Assembly: GCF_001679045.1 (NCBI RefSeq)
Contig: NZ_LYCK01000001.1
Location: 72,793-136,792, forward strand
DNA length: 64,000 nucleotides
Direction: 5' to 3'
Source of the DNA: Haemophilus haemolyticus
GTDB lineage: Bacteria > Pseudomonadota > Gammaproteobacteria > Enterobacterales > Pasteurellaceae
Shown here: one piece after another, positions 42,221 through 52,780 of the stretch
How the letters are laid out: every line of letters starts with the position of its first letter
How positions within the stretch are numbered: position 1 is the first letter of the stretch
Position numbers and translations under genes: made by a program
Notes under the pieces: model-generated
The model's input: only the letters and a program-made list of their open reading frames with translations
Told to the model about the DNA's origin: nothing
Database searches by the model: none

Positions 42221-43263
42221 TGACGCGAATTCTCATCACCGGCGGTTCTGGTTTCATCGGTTCTGCCCTTATTCGATATATCATTAATCAGACTCAAGAT
42301 TCTGTTATCAATATTGATAAACTGACCTATGCGGCAAATCAATCAGCTTTGAAAGAGGTAGAAAATAATCCTCGTTATGTCTTTGAAAAAGTTGATATCT
42401 GTGATCTTAACGCAATAGAAAGCGTTTTCGAGAAATATCAGCCTGATGCAGTGATGCATTTGGCGGCAGAAAGTCATGTCGATCGTTCTATTTCTGGAGC
42501 AGCTGATTTTATTCAAACCAATATTGTTGGTACTTATACATTATTAGAAGTGGCGAAGAATTATTGGCATACCTTAGACGAAGCTAAAAAAACGACCTTT
42601 CGATTCCACCATATTTCTACAGATGAAGTGTATGGGGATTTATCCCCTTCTGAGCCTGCCTTTACCGAACAGTCTCCTTATCATCCGAGTAGCCCTTATT
42701 CAGCCTCAAAAGCGGCGAGTGACCATTTGGTGCACGCTTGGCATCGCACTTATGGTTTGCCGGTGATTATCACAAACAGTTCCAATAACTATGGGGCTTA
42801 TCAGCATGCTGAAAAGCTTATCCCTTTAATGATTTCAAATGCTGTGATGGGGAAACCTTTGCCAATTTATGGTGATGGGCAGCAGATTCGTGATTGGTTA
42901 TTTGTGGAAGATCATGTCCAAGCTTTATATTTAGTTTTGACAAAAGGTCGAGTCGGGGAAAACTATAATATCGGTGGAAATTGTGAAAAAACAAACCTTG
43001 AAGTGGTTAAAACAATTTGCCAATTACTCGAAGAACTTGCGCCAAATAAGCCTAATCACATTAAGTATTACGAAGATTTAATGACTTTTGTCAAAGACCG
43101 ACCTGGTCACGATGTGCGATATTCATTGGATTGTTCTAAAATTCATGCAGAATTAGGTTGGCAACCACAAATAACCTTTGAACAAGGACTTCGTCAGACG
43201 GTAACATTGTACTTGTGTAATAGAAACCTTAATCAAAATAAACTAAAAGAGGATAATACCTGA
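42220..43263 (+). CDS. rffG: dTDP-glucose 4,6-dehydratase
   Basis: A 347-residue short-chain dehydrogenase with [12 protein letters not shown] (NAD binding), the active-site region STDEVYGDL, the YSASKAASD catalytic Tyr/Lys pair and [15 protein letters not shown]. It makes dTDP-4-keto-6-deoxyglucose, a precursor of rhamnose and amino-6-deoxy sugars. No partner genes (rmlA, rmlC, rmlD or an aminotransferase) are in the window, so its product must be used by genes elsewhere or is unused. It is coupled to wbaP by a one-base overlap and ends convergent with the ligase gene. Confidence 0.92.
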   Translation: MTRILITGGSGFIGSALIRYIINQTQDSVINIDKLTYAANQSALKEVENNPRYVFEKVDICDLNAIESVFEKYQPDAVMHLAAESHVDRSISGAADFIQTNIVGTYTLLEVAKNYWHTLDEAKKTTFRFHHISTDEVYGDLSPSEPAFTEQSPYHPSSPYSASKAASDHLVHAWHRTYGLPVIITNSSNNYGAYQHAEKLIPLMISNAVMGKPLPIYGDGQQIRDWLFVEDHVQALYLVLTKGRVGENYNIGGNCEKTNLEVVKTICQLLEELAPNKPNHIKYYEDLMTFVKDRPGHDVRYSLDCSKIHAELGWQPQITFEQGLRQTVTLYLCNRNLNQNKLKEDNT

Positions 43264-43274
43264 TATCTTATTAT

Positions 43275-44495
43275 TTAATTTTGTTTTCGTTTAATTAGGC
43301 AATAAAATATAAGGCAAGTAAAAAAATAAAATATATTACCTGAATTATGGGCTAAGAATGATTGACTTGTGAAAAAGAATAGATGAGAAATAATATGTGT
43401 AATTCCTAGGATAGTAATGCATTTTATTTCTAAATTTTCAGTATTTAAATTTTTAATAAAGAAAAATAATGGTATTAGAATAACAAAAATTAATCCTATA
43501 AATCCAATTATCCCTCGTTTCACCCAGGATTCTAAATATTGGTTATGTAAACTTTTAAAGCCTAAAGTTGTTTTAGCCATTTGTCCTGAGCTAACTTGTC
43601 GATCTCTAAATTGGTTGTATCCTTCACTACCATGACCAAATATAGGTGCTTCCTTAATAGCAATTAATGCATTTTCCCACATATCAAAGCGAGCCCCTAA
43701 GGATGTATCTTTATTACTTTCTTCAAAGTAATTAATTATATCTGATTTTGCTTCATTATAACGTTGTTCAATTCCAAATTTAGAGCTTGAAAGTAATGTG
43801 GAAAATGTCAGGATGGTTAGTATAAATAAAGATAGAATTAATTTTTTATTAATATATTTTCTATATAGAACTAAAACAATATAAAATATAATAGGGAAAC
43901 CAATCCATCCACCTCTAGCCCCAGATAGTGCACTAGTACTTACAGCTAGTATCAGACCAATCATTCCGAATAGTGCTGATTTATATTCTTGTTTTATAGA
44001 AAAATAGATACTAATAATAAGACTTGATATTGCTAAAGATATGGCGATATCACCCATTTGTATATGCATTGTTTCAGGAAATGGTTTTTCATATCCTAAT
44101 ACAAACTTCTGAAATAACGCAATACATCCAGTAATTAATGCACTAGAAGGAATTGCATATAAAATTGTTTTCCTTTTTATTGGAAAGTTTTTGAATAAAA
44201 GTAGTAGGGGAATGAATAAAAGAAGTCGGCTTGGATTGTCTATTTCTCTTATTCCATCTTTATTGATAATGATAGATAATAAGAATGTGCAGAAATAAAA
44301 TAAAAAAGAAAAAATCAGTTTTTTATCTTCAGAGCTAAAAGATAGTTTTTTCTTTAATGGTATGAAATAAATCAATCCAATCGCGCTTAATATTATTGGT
44401 GCATAATTATAACCCTTTGGAATGATCAAAACGGTTAAGAAAAATAGAGAAACTAAGAGGTTAATTGTAAACGTTAGATGTTTTTCTTGAATCAT
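43275..44495 (-). CDS. O-antigen ligase/polymerase-type membrane protein (Wzy_C family)
   Basis: A 406-residue protein with 10-12 membrane helices. A periplasmic loop near residues 270-330 includes FGHGSEGYNQF, and the SLHNQYLESWVKRG motif with the conserved His is typical of WaaL ligases. It probably joins the exported polymer to the lipooligosaccharide core. An ABC exporter removes the need for a Wzy polymerase, which favours ligase over polymerase. It is the only minus-strand gene of the locus and very A/T-rich. The corresponding gene in H. influenzae sits at the same place next to pepB. Confidence 0.85.
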   Translation of the reverse strand: MIQEKHLTFTINLLVSLFFLTVLIIPKGYNYAPIILSAIGLIYFIPLKKKLSFSSEDKKLIFSFLFYFCTFLLSIIINKDGIREIDNPSRLLLFIPLLLLFKNFPIKRKTILYAIPSSALITGCIALFQKFVLGYEKPFPETMHIQMGDIAISLAISSLIISIYFSIKQEYKSALFGMIGLILAVSTSALSGARGGWIGFPIIFYIVLVLYRKYINKKLILSLFILTILTFSTLLSSSKFGIEQRYNEAKSDIINYFEESNKDTSLGARFDMWENALIAIKEAPIFGHGSEGYNQFRDRQVSSGQMAKTTLGFKSLHNQYLESWVKRGIIGFIGLIFVILIPLFFFIKNLNTENLEIKCITILGITHIISHLFFFTSQSFLAHNSGNIFYFFTCLIFYCLIKRKQN

Positions 44496-44643
44496 ACGAA
44501 TAAAAGCATGTGCAAACTTAAATTTAGTAGATTCTACCTTAAATATTTGTAAAATGCTTGTTATTCATGATTGAATGATATGAAATTAGGTATAAAACTG
44601 GTATAGTTTTTTAATCCTTTTTTGTTTTATGTATGGGGAAGAT

Positions 44644-45948
44644 ATGCAAATCACGATTTCAAATTCGTTAGCCACAGACGCTTGGGGAAAAAATGCTATT
44701 TTGAGCTTTGACTCTAATAAAGCTACGATTCATTTAAAAAATAATGAAAAAACTGACCGCGCTTTAGTTCAACAAGCTGCTCGTAAATTGCGTGGGCATG
44801 GAATTAAAGATGTGGAATTGGTCGGTGAAGAATGGGATTTGGAATTTTGCTGGGCGTTTTATCAAGGTTTTTATACAGCAAAACAAGATTACGCGATTGA
44901 GTTCCCACATTTAGATGATGAGCCACAAGATGAATTGTTAGCGCGTATCGAATGTAGCGATTTTGTGCGTGGAATTATTAATGAACCAGCACAAAGTTTA
45001 ACGCCAGTTAAATTAGCGGAGCGTGCGGCTGAATTTATCTTAAACCAAGCTGATATTTATAATAAAAAAAGTGCGGTAAGTTTTAAGATTATTTCTGGTG
45101 AGGAACTTGAGCAACAAGGTTATCATGGAATTTGGATGGTGGGTAAAGGCTCTGCTAACTTGCCCGCTATGTTGCAACTTGATTTCAATCCAACGCAAGA
45201 TCCGAATGCGCCAGTGTTAGCTTGTTTAGTTGGCAAGGGGATTACTTTTGATAGTGGCGGCTATAGTATTAAACCAAGTGGTGGAATGAGTACAATGCGA
45301 ACTGATATGGGCGGGGCTGCATTATTAACGGGGGCTTTAGGTTTCGCTATCGCTCGCGGATTAAATCAACGCGTTAAACTGTATTTATGTTGTGCAGAAA
45401 ATTTGGTAAGCAATAATGCATTTAAATTGGGTGATATTATTACTTATAAAAATGGCGTAAGCGCAGAAGTGTTGAATACTGATGCTGAAGGACGTTTGGT
45501 GTTAGCTGATGGATTGATTGAGGCTGATAACCAAAATCCAGGTTTTATTATTGATTGTGCGACGTTAACTGGCGCGGCAAAAGTGGCTGTAGGAAATGAC
45601 TATCATTCGGTATTATCTATGGATGATGAGCTCGTGAAGAATCTTTTCCAATCAGCACAAGAAGAAAATGAACCCTTCTGGCGTTTACCATTTGAAGATT
45701 TTCATCGCTCACAAATTAATTCATCCTTTGCCGATATTGCTAATATTGGTTCGGTTCCAGTTGGAGCGGGTGCAAGTACTGCAACTGCATTTTTATCATA
45801 TTTTATAAAAAATTATCAGCAAAATTGGTTGCATATTGATTGTTCCGCGACTTATCGTAAATCTGGTAGTGATTTATGGGCTGTTGGGGCAACAGGGATT
45901 GGTGTGCAAACTTTAGCAAATTTAATGTTATCAAAATCATTGAAGTAA
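44644..45948 (+). CDS. pepB: Aminopeptidase B (leucyl aminopeptidase family M17)
   Basis: A 434-residue M17 peptidase. Metal and catalytic motifs [23 protein letters not shown] and [14 protein letters not shown] are present. It removes N-terminal residues from cytosolic peptides. ATG 44644 follows GGGGAAG and gives the family start MQITISNS; an in-frame ATG at 44629 lacks a ribosome-binding site. Six bases separate it from ndk. Confidence 0.96.
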   Translation: MQITISNSLATDAWGKNAILSFDSNKATIHLKNNEKTDRALVQQAARKLRGHGIKDVELVGEEWDLEFCWAFYQGFYTAKQDYAIEFPHLDDEPQDELLARIECSDFVRGIINEPAQSLTPVKLAERAAEFILNQADIYNKKSAVSFKIISGEELEQQGYHGIWMVGKGSANLPAMLQLDFNPTQDPNAPVLACLVGKGITFDSGGYSIKPSGGMSTMRTDMGGAALLTGALGFAIARGLNQRVKLYLCCAENLVSNNAFKLGDIITYKNGVSAEVLNTDAEGRLVLADGLIEADNQNPGFIIDCATLTGAAKVAVGNDYHSVLSMDDELVKNLFQSAQEENEPFWRLPFEDFHRSQINSSFADIANIGSVPVGAGASTATAFLSYFIKNYQQNWLHIDCSATYRKSGSDLWAVGATGIGVQTLANLMLSKSLK

Positions 45949-45954
45949 GGAGAT

Positions 45955-46380
45955 ATGATGACAGAAAGAACTTTTTCGATTATTAAACCTGATGCTGTAA
46001 AGCGCAATCTAATTGGGGCGATCTTAACTCGTTTTGAGCAAAATGGCTTTAAAATCATAGCTTCTAAAATGGTACGCTTAACTCGTGAGCAGGCTGAAGG
46101 CTTTTATACAGAGCATCAAGGCAAAGAATTTTTTGCTCCTTTAGTTGATTATATGATGTCTTCACCGATAGTGGTGTCCGTTCTTGAAAAAGAAAATGCA
46201 GTGAAAGATTATCGCACTTTGATTGGTACAACGAATCCAGAAACTGCAGCAGAAGGTACAATTCGTAAAGATTTTGCATTGAGTCAGCGTGAGAATTCGG
46301 TTCATGGTTCGGATAGTGTGGAAAGTGCAAATCGTGAAATTGCTTATTTCTTTACTGATTCTGAAATTTTTGAGCGTTGA
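45955..46380 (+). CDS. ndk: Nucleoside diphosphate kinase
   Basis: A 141-residue Ndk that balances nucleoside triphosphates. The opening [15 protein letters not shown] and the phospho-histidine loop ENSVHGSDS (family His) are present. Two tandem ATGs (45955 and 45958) both follow AAGGAGAT. In reference H. influenzae the next gene is obgE; here a two-partner secretion pair intervenes. Confidence 0.97.
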   Translation: MMTERTFSIIKPDAVKRNLIGAILTRFEQNGFKIIASKMVRLTREQAEGFYTEHQGKEFFAPLVDYMMSSPIVVSVLEKENAVKDYRTLIGTTNPETAAEGTIRKDFALSQRENSVHGSDSVESANREIAYFFTDSEIFER

Positions 46381-46453
46381 TGCTTAACTTGTAAGACTTG
46401 ATATATAAAGGCTAATTGCAATTTTGAATTTAAATTGATTAAGTCTCACTAGT

Positions 46454-46524
46454 CGCCATTTATATAAATTTTATCGGATTCTGGATTCAGTATCTTGAGC
46501 CGATAAATGTATAAATGGCGTTTT
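46454..46524 (+). other. Large two-part stem-loop after ndk
   Basis: CGCCATTTATA (46454-46464) pairs with TATAAATGGCG (46510-46520), and TTATCGG (46471-46477) pairs with CCGATAA (46500-46506). The apical loop is 22 bases and TTTT follows. It may be the ndk terminator, a structured RNA or the footprint of a small palindromic element. Confidence 0.6.
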
Positions 46525-46622
46525 AGTATTATTAGAACGTTAGTTTTAATTATAGTTATAAGCACTTCCCTTATTAAATTAAGAGGTAGATTCCGATATA
46601 CTGAATATAAACTGTAATTGTT

Positions 46623-48233
46623 ATGAAGCTTTTTCATATGAAATACCTTTCTTTCTCATTTCTTTTACTTGCTACTTCACCTGTGGTTTTAGCAGATAAT
46701 TTGACTCAATCATTTCAACAAACTAAACAGCAATTCAATGAATTTCAATCTTTGAATCAAAATCGTTGGATTCAACAACATTCTTTTCAATCTGCTACTC
46801 AACAATCAAAAAATGATTCTCTTTCAAAAGCTTGTTTAAATTATCAAGGCATTCAATTTAAGGGCGTGACACTTGTTAAGGCAGACCACTTATTACCAAA
46901 GAAAGAAGAGTGCATAAATGAGGAAAGATTGAATCAGCTTAGTCAGCAGCTTACGCAGGAATATATTGATAAGGGATATATTCATAATCCATTCCAATTT
47001 GAAGATGATCACTCAGGTTTATTAACTTTGCATGTTTTTGAAGGAAAAACTGCAGAATTAGAAAGTGATGATAAGCAACTTAATTTAAATCAGTTGTTAC
47101 CAAATGTTTTGGGTAAACCACTTAAAGTGCAAGATCTTGATCAAGCACTTGACCAAGCGAATCGTATATCTGGAAACAATGTGACCGTTGATGTTTTGCC
47201 CGCTAAAAATGGTGAAATAAGATTGTCTTTTAGTAATGAGCCAACTTCTCGTATTTCAGGCTCTATTGGCATAGATGATCACGCGTCAAAAAATTATGGA
47301 CGTTGGCAAGCACGTGCTGCGGTGAACATTGGAAATCCGTTTGGTTTATCCGATACGTTATATTTAAGTGGAGCACATACTTTAAAATCCCGTTATCAAT
47401 TTAACCGCTCTTTGTTACTTCATTATTCTTTACCATACGGATATTGGACATTTAGTAGTTTTGCATCCTTCTCACAATTTAAATCACCTTTAATACTGGA
47501 AAACTTTTCTTTACAGCAAAATGGTCGTACTGTTCAAGCTGGAATTTCAGCTGAATATGTTTTCCATCGAGGTGCAAACCATATATCTACATTTTCTACC
47601 CAATTTGAAAAACTCAAGAGTAAGCATCGTCTTGAAGATGTAGTATTGGCATTGCAAAGTCCGACACTTTCTAGTATTTCTGTTGGTATCAATCATCTCC
47701 AATTATTTGAAAATGGAAATTTAGTTGTCGATATTCGTTATGAACAAGGAAAAAATAAAGCAGAGGATCAACCTGAATCTCAATTTAAACGTTGGAACTT
47801 GGATCTGAAATTTAATCGTTATCAAGCGTTAGGTAGCGAAATTTTCCGTCACTCTCATCAGCTCACTGGGCAATATGGTTCTCATTATTTACCATCGGTA
47901 AAACAAGAGGATTTAACAGGTTATAATCGTGTTCGTGGGTTAAATGATTTAAATTTATCGGCTGAAAAAAATCTTGTATCACATAACGATATTGCTTGGA
48001 TCAAGCAAACGAAAATAGGAACATTTTCGCCTTATTTGGGTTTTGATTTAGGCATACAGAAATCTGTTAATGAAGATCAACGTGAAAAAGCACTTGCTTA
48101 TGCGATAGGATTAAATTGGTCTCGTAAAGCATTTCAAGCAAATCTTGAATGGGCAACTGGACGGTTATTTGGTAAATCAGATGGCGTAAAGCAAGAACGT
48201 TTTATTTCAACGAATTTTGTCTACTTGTTCTGA
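46623..48233 (+). CDS. Two-partner secretion outer-membrane transporter (TpsB/ShlB/CdiB-like)
   Basis: A 536-residue Omp85-family exporter. A signal peptide (ending near VVLA/D) leads into an N-terminal Gln-rich helix, a POTRA region (about residues 75-205, with the LTLHVFEGKTAELE and ISGNNVTVDVLPA segments) and a beta barrel with the conserved motif around YNRVRGL. The last residue is Phe, as in barrels inserted by BAM. It should secrete the filamentous protein encoded next. ATG 46623 is used; ATG 46638 (MKYLSFSF) is an equally good start for the signal peptide. It has no close resemblance to a heme-hemopexin system by context. Confidence 0.9.
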   Translation: MKLFHMKYLSFSFLLLATSPVVLADNLTQSFQQTKQQFNEFQSLNQNRWIQQHSFQSATQQSKNDSLSKACLNYQGIQFKGVTLVKADHLLPKKEECINEERLNQLSQQLTQEYIDKGYIHNPFQFEDDHSGLLTLHVFEGKTAELESDDKQLNLNQLLPNVLGKPLKVQDLDQALDQANRISGNNVTVDVLPAKNGEIRLSFSNEPTSRISGSIGIDDHASKNYGRWQARAAVNIGNPFGLSDTLYLSGAHTLKSRYQFNRSLLLHYSLPYGYWTFSSFASFSQFKSPLILENFSLQQNGRTVQAGISAEYVFHRGANHISTFSTQFEKLKSKHRLEDVVLALQSPTLSSISVGINHLQLFENGNLVVDIRYEQGKNKAEDQPESQFKRWNLDLKFNRYQALGSEIFRHSHQLTGQYGSHYLPSVKQEDLTGYNRVRGLNDLNLSAEKNLVSHNDIAWIKQTKIGTFSPYLGFDLGIQKSVNEDQREKALAYAIGLNWSRKAFQANLEWATGRLFGKSDGVKQERFISTNFVYLF

Positions 48234-48258
48234 TGTAATCAATAAAAAATCTTAATCC

Positions 48259-48274
48259 TGTGATACAGATCACG
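48259..48274. promoter_or_regulatory. CRP-binding-site-like sequence upstream of the exoprotein gene
   Basis: TGTGATACAGATCACG fits TGTGA-N6-TCACA with only the last base different. It lies 133 bases before the exoprotein ATG and just after the transporter stop, suggesting catabolite-regulated transcription of the exoprotein alone. Confidence 0.65.
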
Positions 48275-48343
48275 TTTTCTAGATTTTAAATACTGGTCGA
48301 ACTTCTCTGATTTTGTTTTAATACAAACACTTCTCATAACTAT

Positions 48344-48378
48344 CAAGAGGCACTGTAACCATACAAGAGAGCCTCTTG
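48344..48378 (+). other. Stem-loop in the exoprotein leader
   Basis: CAAGAGGC (48344-48351) and GCCTCTTG (48371-48378) are complementary across 19 bases, ending 16 bases before the ribosome-binding site. There is no T tail, so it is more likely to affect mRNA stability or translation than termination. Confidence 0.45.
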
Positions 48379-48406
48379 AATTATTCTCCATCTTAGAGGT
48401 AATAAT

Positions 48407-51400
48407 ATGTCTAAATCTTACTCATTAAGTAAAATTTCTCTCGCCATTACATTAAGTATTGCAGGACAGTCAGCTTTCGCTGAAATTAATGTTGCAGACA
48501 GTAACACTCAAGTTACTAAAAAACAAAATATTGAAATCATCAATATTGCTAATCCAAGTAATTCGGGGCTTTCTCATAACCGATATAATAAATTTAACGT
48601 AGAGCAAGCGGGTGCTGTTTTAAACAATGCGCGTCAAAATGGAAAATCCCAACTTGCTGGTGATCTTAATGCTAACCCAAATCTCAAAACTCAATCTGCA
48701 AAAGTTATCCTTAACGAAGTGATTAGTCGTAATCCTTCTAAAATTGCAGGTAAACAAGAAGTTTTTGGGGATAAGGCTGATTATGTGTTAGCTAATCCAA
48801 ATGGTATTAGTGTTGAAGGTGGTGGCTTTATAAATACACCTAGAGCTTCTTTAGTTGTTGGTAAACCTCAAGTATCGACTGGAAATTTAAATGGTTATGA
48901 TGTTGCCGGGGATAAGGGATTGAATACCAATGGCAAAATTACAACAAGTGGTGATATTGATTTAATTGCACCGCAAGTAAATGTTGCTGGTCAAATCTCA
49001 ACAAGTGAAGGGGTAAATGTGATTGCGGGTAAAAATAAAATTACTCGAGAAGATAACGGTACACTAAAAATCACTACAACAGAAAAAACAGGGCAAGTAT
49101 TAGATGGGCGAGTGGTTGGTAGTATTCAAGCTGGCAGAATTCGTATTCATTCTGCGGATGATCGAGCCACAATTACAGCTCAAGCAACAGAGCTAAGCGC
49201 AAAAGAAATTAGTATTACCGCCGGTAAAGCGAATATAAATGGAAAAGTAAGTCGTGGAGATGGTTATAGTTCAGGTAAATCTGGCAAAGTAGGAGCCGTT
49301 AATGTTCGTGAAGAACGTAGTGGCACCTCTGAAAATTATCAAGCGACACATATTAAAGCAGATAAACTCAATATTAATGTTATTAATCAATTGAATATTA
49401 ATGGTGCCGATATTCAAGCTAAAACTAGCCAAATCAATGGTGGTGGCGTTCATTTAGGTTCAGAAAAAACAGTTGTTGCGAATAAATCTAGCAAATTTCA
49501 AAGTAAAGGTGGTTGGTATCGTAATGAATTGGATAGCAACAGAACAGAAACTACTCACCGTATGACTATCGCAAGCGACAATATCAATATAGTTGCTACA
49601 AAAGGTAAAGTGACAACGGAAGGTGCAAAAATTTCAGCAAAAACAACCGCACTTTATGGAGAGCAAGGAATAACTTTACGTGGAGCAAGTGCTACTCAAT
49701 CTCAAGCAGCTTATGCTGATTTTAAAAATGAAACGGCTCGTTTAAAAACGGGTACGAGCAATCAAGATAGTCATATTCAACGTTATACAGCAACTGAAAT
49801 TTCAACACAAAATGACCTTGTTTTAGGTGGCAAAGGCGATGTTAATCTTATTGGCGTGGTTGCGAAGGTTGATGGAGCATTATTAGCTAAAAATGAAGGA
49901 AATTTAGCTTTTAATGCAGAAAAAACAACGGAACATTATAGCTTAAATGACCATATGCGTTTCTGGGGAGGCTTGGCAGGTTCTAAAACTGTGGGGACAG
50001 GGAGAAACGCTGAGATTATTCATGGCTCAGATCTCACTGTAAGAGGTGATGCTGTATTAGATGCGAAAAGAGGCGTCCATATTACTGGTAGCCGAGTGGT
50101 GACTGGTGGTAATGGTATTGTAAAAGGAAATGCAGGTTCCTTAACTATTGATAGTGCTCACGCAAATAAAACCGCTAGTGATTATGCTCGTCAGGGGACG
50201 ATTTTTGATATAACTAAAGCTCGTAAAAGCAGCTATGAACATACTTCCACTGCACATGGTTCAACACTTAAATCAGAGTCAAACCTACAGCTTTCTACTA
50301 ATAAAAATGTCAGTATTATAGGCTCAAATGTTCAATCTGCAGGTTTATTGGATATTGCTGCGAAAAGTGGTATTGAGATTAAAGGTGCGACTAATCATAT
50401 TGAAAAATCTTCAAATGAAGCAGGTTTCAGTCTTTTTGGTGGATTTGATAGTTTAAAAACTACATTCCAGCATGGACATTTAGCAGCGAACTTAAATATA
50501 GATAACAGTAAAGGTAAACCAAGTGTTGATTCTGATGCTGAAATCAGTATTGATAAAAAGCCTGATGCTGTAAAAGCAGAAGGCAAATTCCATGTAGGTT
50601 TGCATGCGTATAACAATAGCCAAAATAGCCAAGCTACGACGCATACGGCCTCAACATTAAAAGGTGGGGACGTCTCTTTAACTGGAAAAAAAGTGGTGAT
50701 TTCTGGTAGTGAAGTTGCCGCAGCAAAAGGTAATTTAGCTATTCAAGCTGATCACATCACTACGAAAGCAGATTCCAACGAATCTATCCAAAATAGTGTG
50801 AAAAATGAGGTGAATATCGGTTTAAGTGGTACTGTAACAGAAAGTAAAGTTAGTGGTACTTTAGGTGCAAGCGTGAATTATTCACTTAATTCATCTGTAG
50901 ATAATAAAGCACAAGTGAGTAAGCTTTCCGCTGCAAATAATGTTCAACTTAATGCAAATCGTATTGAGCACCAAGGTACACAAGTACAGTCTAATGGAAA
51001 TATTCAAGAAAATGCCAAACAGATTGTTCATTCTACAGCACAGGATAGCCATAATGGTTTCGGCAATAATGTGAATGTAGGAGTAACAGTTTCAGCCAGC
51101 ATTGATAATAAAAAAGCATTTAGCGTTCAAGCAGATCTTTCTGCAAAAGGTGGGCGTGAAACATCCTCAAGTGTTACTCATCATGCTTCAGCATTACAAG
51201 CGGGTGAAAATGTGGATGTAACGGCAAATCATATTCAAGATAATGCAACGAAATATAATGTTGGTGAAACGGCTCAATTTAACTCACAAAACCATCAACT
51301 TGTTGCTGTCGCTAATCAAGCTTCAACAGACAAAATGAATGCTGGAGTAAGTGTTGGTGTTTCGGCTAATACGAGTGATTTTCAACGTTTTAATGTATCC

Positions 51401-52780
51401 GCTAATGTAGGCGCAAATTACAGTCAATCAAGTAATCATGAAAGCAATTCAGTACAAGGTTCTGTTAATGCTAAAAATATAAACATCAACACAGGTAAAT
51501 TAAACAGCCAAGCAAATATTCATGGAAAAGAAAACGTGAATATTAATGCTCAAACTGCACAATTTAATCAAGCAACAAACAGTAAGAACCAATCTGGCGG
51601 TGGTTTTGATGCTAAGTTAGGCGTCGGTGCTATGGTTGTACCATCGGCGGGGGCGGCAGTTCCATCTATTGATGTAAGTGTGTCTGCAAATGGTAACCAA
51701 GGTAACCAAAGCCAAGCAGTAACAGGCTCTATTTCTGGTAAAAACGTGAATGTCCAAACCCAAGGCGTGCTAAGTTTGCAAGGAACGAATGTGCAGGCTA
51801 CAGAAAATGCAAATTTATCTGGTAAGCGAGTAAATATCACGGCGGGCAATGATCATAATCAAAATACAGCAGCAACTGTTGGATTAGGTGTAAATATTGG
51901 TGCTGATGTATCTAATGTTGGCTTTAATGCGAATGTTGATGTGAATGTTGGTAATAGTCAAACCCATACTGGCGTTTCAGTAAATGGCAAGAATGTAAAT
52001 ATTACCGCACAGAATGGGGTGAATTTACAAGGCGTAAATTCTCAATCTCAAAACCTTAACTTAAATGCAGGTAAAGGTAATTTATCACTTACAGCAGCAA
52101 AAGATAATGTGAACAAAACCGATGTGTCCGTAGGATTAAAAGTAGGTGGCAGCGTTAATGATCAAAAATGGACGCCATCATCTGGTAGTGGAAATTTATC
52201 GGTAAATGTTATTCGTAATGAAACTCATACTGAAACCACTATGAATACCAATACAGCGACAATTAATGCTGGTGGTAATGCTAAATTTGTGGGTGGTTCC
52301 GTTAATGCAAATCATGTAAACGGTACAATTTCTGGTGATTCTCATACTGAACAACTAGCAAATAAGGTGAATGAAGTGAGTGTCAATCTTTCTGCTAATG
52401 GCAGTGGCAAACTCACTGTTCCAACAGCAGATAAATGGGCTGAAACAGCTAAAAAAGATTGGGATAATGGGACTATTGCTGGTGTGAAAGCAGATGCGAA
52501 AGTTGAGGTTAATGCGAAAAAACAACAAACTGCAACTAATGCTGGGGTGAATGCTAAGCATAATCAGATTGTAGTAAAAGGTGTCAAAACCCGTACTGAA
52601 ATGAAAAATGCTCATAGCCGTCAACTTCATTTTAAAGTAGATGCTACAACACAAATTAAACAACGTGTCGAAAGCAAACTTCCAGAGAGTGTGAAACCAA
52701 TAGTCAAACCTATACGAGGTCTCCACTTACAATTGGTAAAAAATAATAAGCCAAGTGTTAAAGTGCGGGTAAAATACTAG
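48407..52780 (+). CDS. Filamentous hemagglutinin-like TpsA exoprotein, no toxin domain seen
   Basis: A 1457-residue secreted protein. Signal peptide residues 1-25 (ends SAFA/E) precede a TPS secretion domain (about 30-150) with the diagnostic motifs NPNL (90-93) and NPNG (130-133). The rest is a predicted beta helix: long runs of Asn/Gly/Ser/Thr/Val-rich hemagglutinin repeats with alternating polar and hydrophobic residues, including repeated VSVGVSAN-like modules. The only cysteine-free Lys/Arg-rich part is the last ~70 residues. No VENN motif, pretoxin domain or C-terminal toxin is visible, and no small immunity gene follows, only a terminator and obgE. It is therefore most likely an adhesin or biofilm factor, or a CdiA that has lost its toxin end. 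GAGG precedes ATG 48407. Confidence 0.88.
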   Translation: MSKSYSLSKISLAITLSIAGQSAFAEINVADSNTQVTKKQNIEIINIANPSNSGLSHNRYNKFNVEQAGAVLNNARQNGKSQLAGDLNANPNLKTQSAKVILNEVISRNPSKIAGKQEVFGDKADYVLANPNGISVEGGGFINTPRASLVVGKPQVSTGNLNGYDVAGDKGLNTNGKITTSGDIDLIAPQVNVAGQISTSEGVNVIAGKNKITREDNGTLKITTTEKTGQVLDGRVVGSIQAGRIRIHSADDRATITAQATELSAKEISITAGKANINGKVSRGDGYSSGKSGKVGAVNVREERSGTSENYQATHIKADKLNINVINQLNINGADIQAKTSQINGGGVHLGSEKTVVANKSSKFQSKGGWYRNELDSNRTETTHRMTIASDNINIVATKGKVTTEGAKISAKTTALYGEQGITLRGASATQSQAAYADFKNETARLKTGTSNQDSHIQRYTATEISTQNDLVLGGKGDVNLIGVVAKVDGALLAKNEGNLAFNAEKTTEHYSLNDHMRFWGGLAGSKTVGTGRNAEIIHGSDLTVRGDAVLDAKRGVHITGSRVVTGGNGIVKGNAGSLTIDSAHANKTASDYARQGTIFDITKARKSSYEHTSTAHGSTLKSESNLQLSTNKNVSIIGSNVQSAGLLDIAAKSGIEIKGATNHIEKSSNEAGFSLFGGFDSLKTTFQHGHLAANLNIDNSKGKPSVDSDAEISIDKKPDAVKAEGKFHVGLHAYNNSQNSQATTHTASTLKGGDVSLTGKKVVISGSEVAAAKGNLAIQADHITTKADSNESIQNSVKNEVNIGLSGTVTESKVSGTLGASVNYSLNSSVDNKAQVSKLSAANNVQLNANRIEHQGTQVQSNGNIQENAKQIVHSTAQDSHNGFGNNVNVGVTVSASIDNKKAFSVQADLSAKGGRETSSSVTHHASALQAGENVDVTANHIQDNATKYNVGETAQFNSQNHQLVAVANQASTDKMNAGVSVGVSANTSDFQRFNVSANVGANYSQSSNHESNSVQGSVNAKNININTGKLNSQANIHGKENVNINAQTAQFNQATNSKNQSGGGFDAKLGVGAMVVPSAGAAVPSIDVSVSANGNQGNQSQAVTGSISGKNVNVQTQGVLSLQGTNVQATENANLSGKRVNITAGNDHNQNTAATVGLGVNIGADVSNVGFNANVDVNVGNSQTHTGVSVNGKNVNITAQNGVNLQGVNSQSQNLNLNAGKGNLSLTAAKDNVNKTDVSVGLKVGGSVNDQKWTPSSGSGNLSVNVIRNETHTETTMNTNTATINAGGNAKFVGGSVNANHVNGTISGDSHTEQLANKVNEVSVNLSANGSGKLTVPTADKWAETAKKDWDNGTIAGVKADAKVEVNAKKQQTATNAGVNAKHNQIVVKGVKTRTEMKNAHSRQLHFKVDATTQIKQRVESKLPESVKPIVKPIRGLHLQLVKNNKPSVKVRVKY

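Noticed and set aside
46449..46637. 62-codon minus-strand ORF between ndk and the secretion transporter
   Set aside because: It overlaps the large palindrome, has no ribosome-binding site and low-complexity content; more likely chance.
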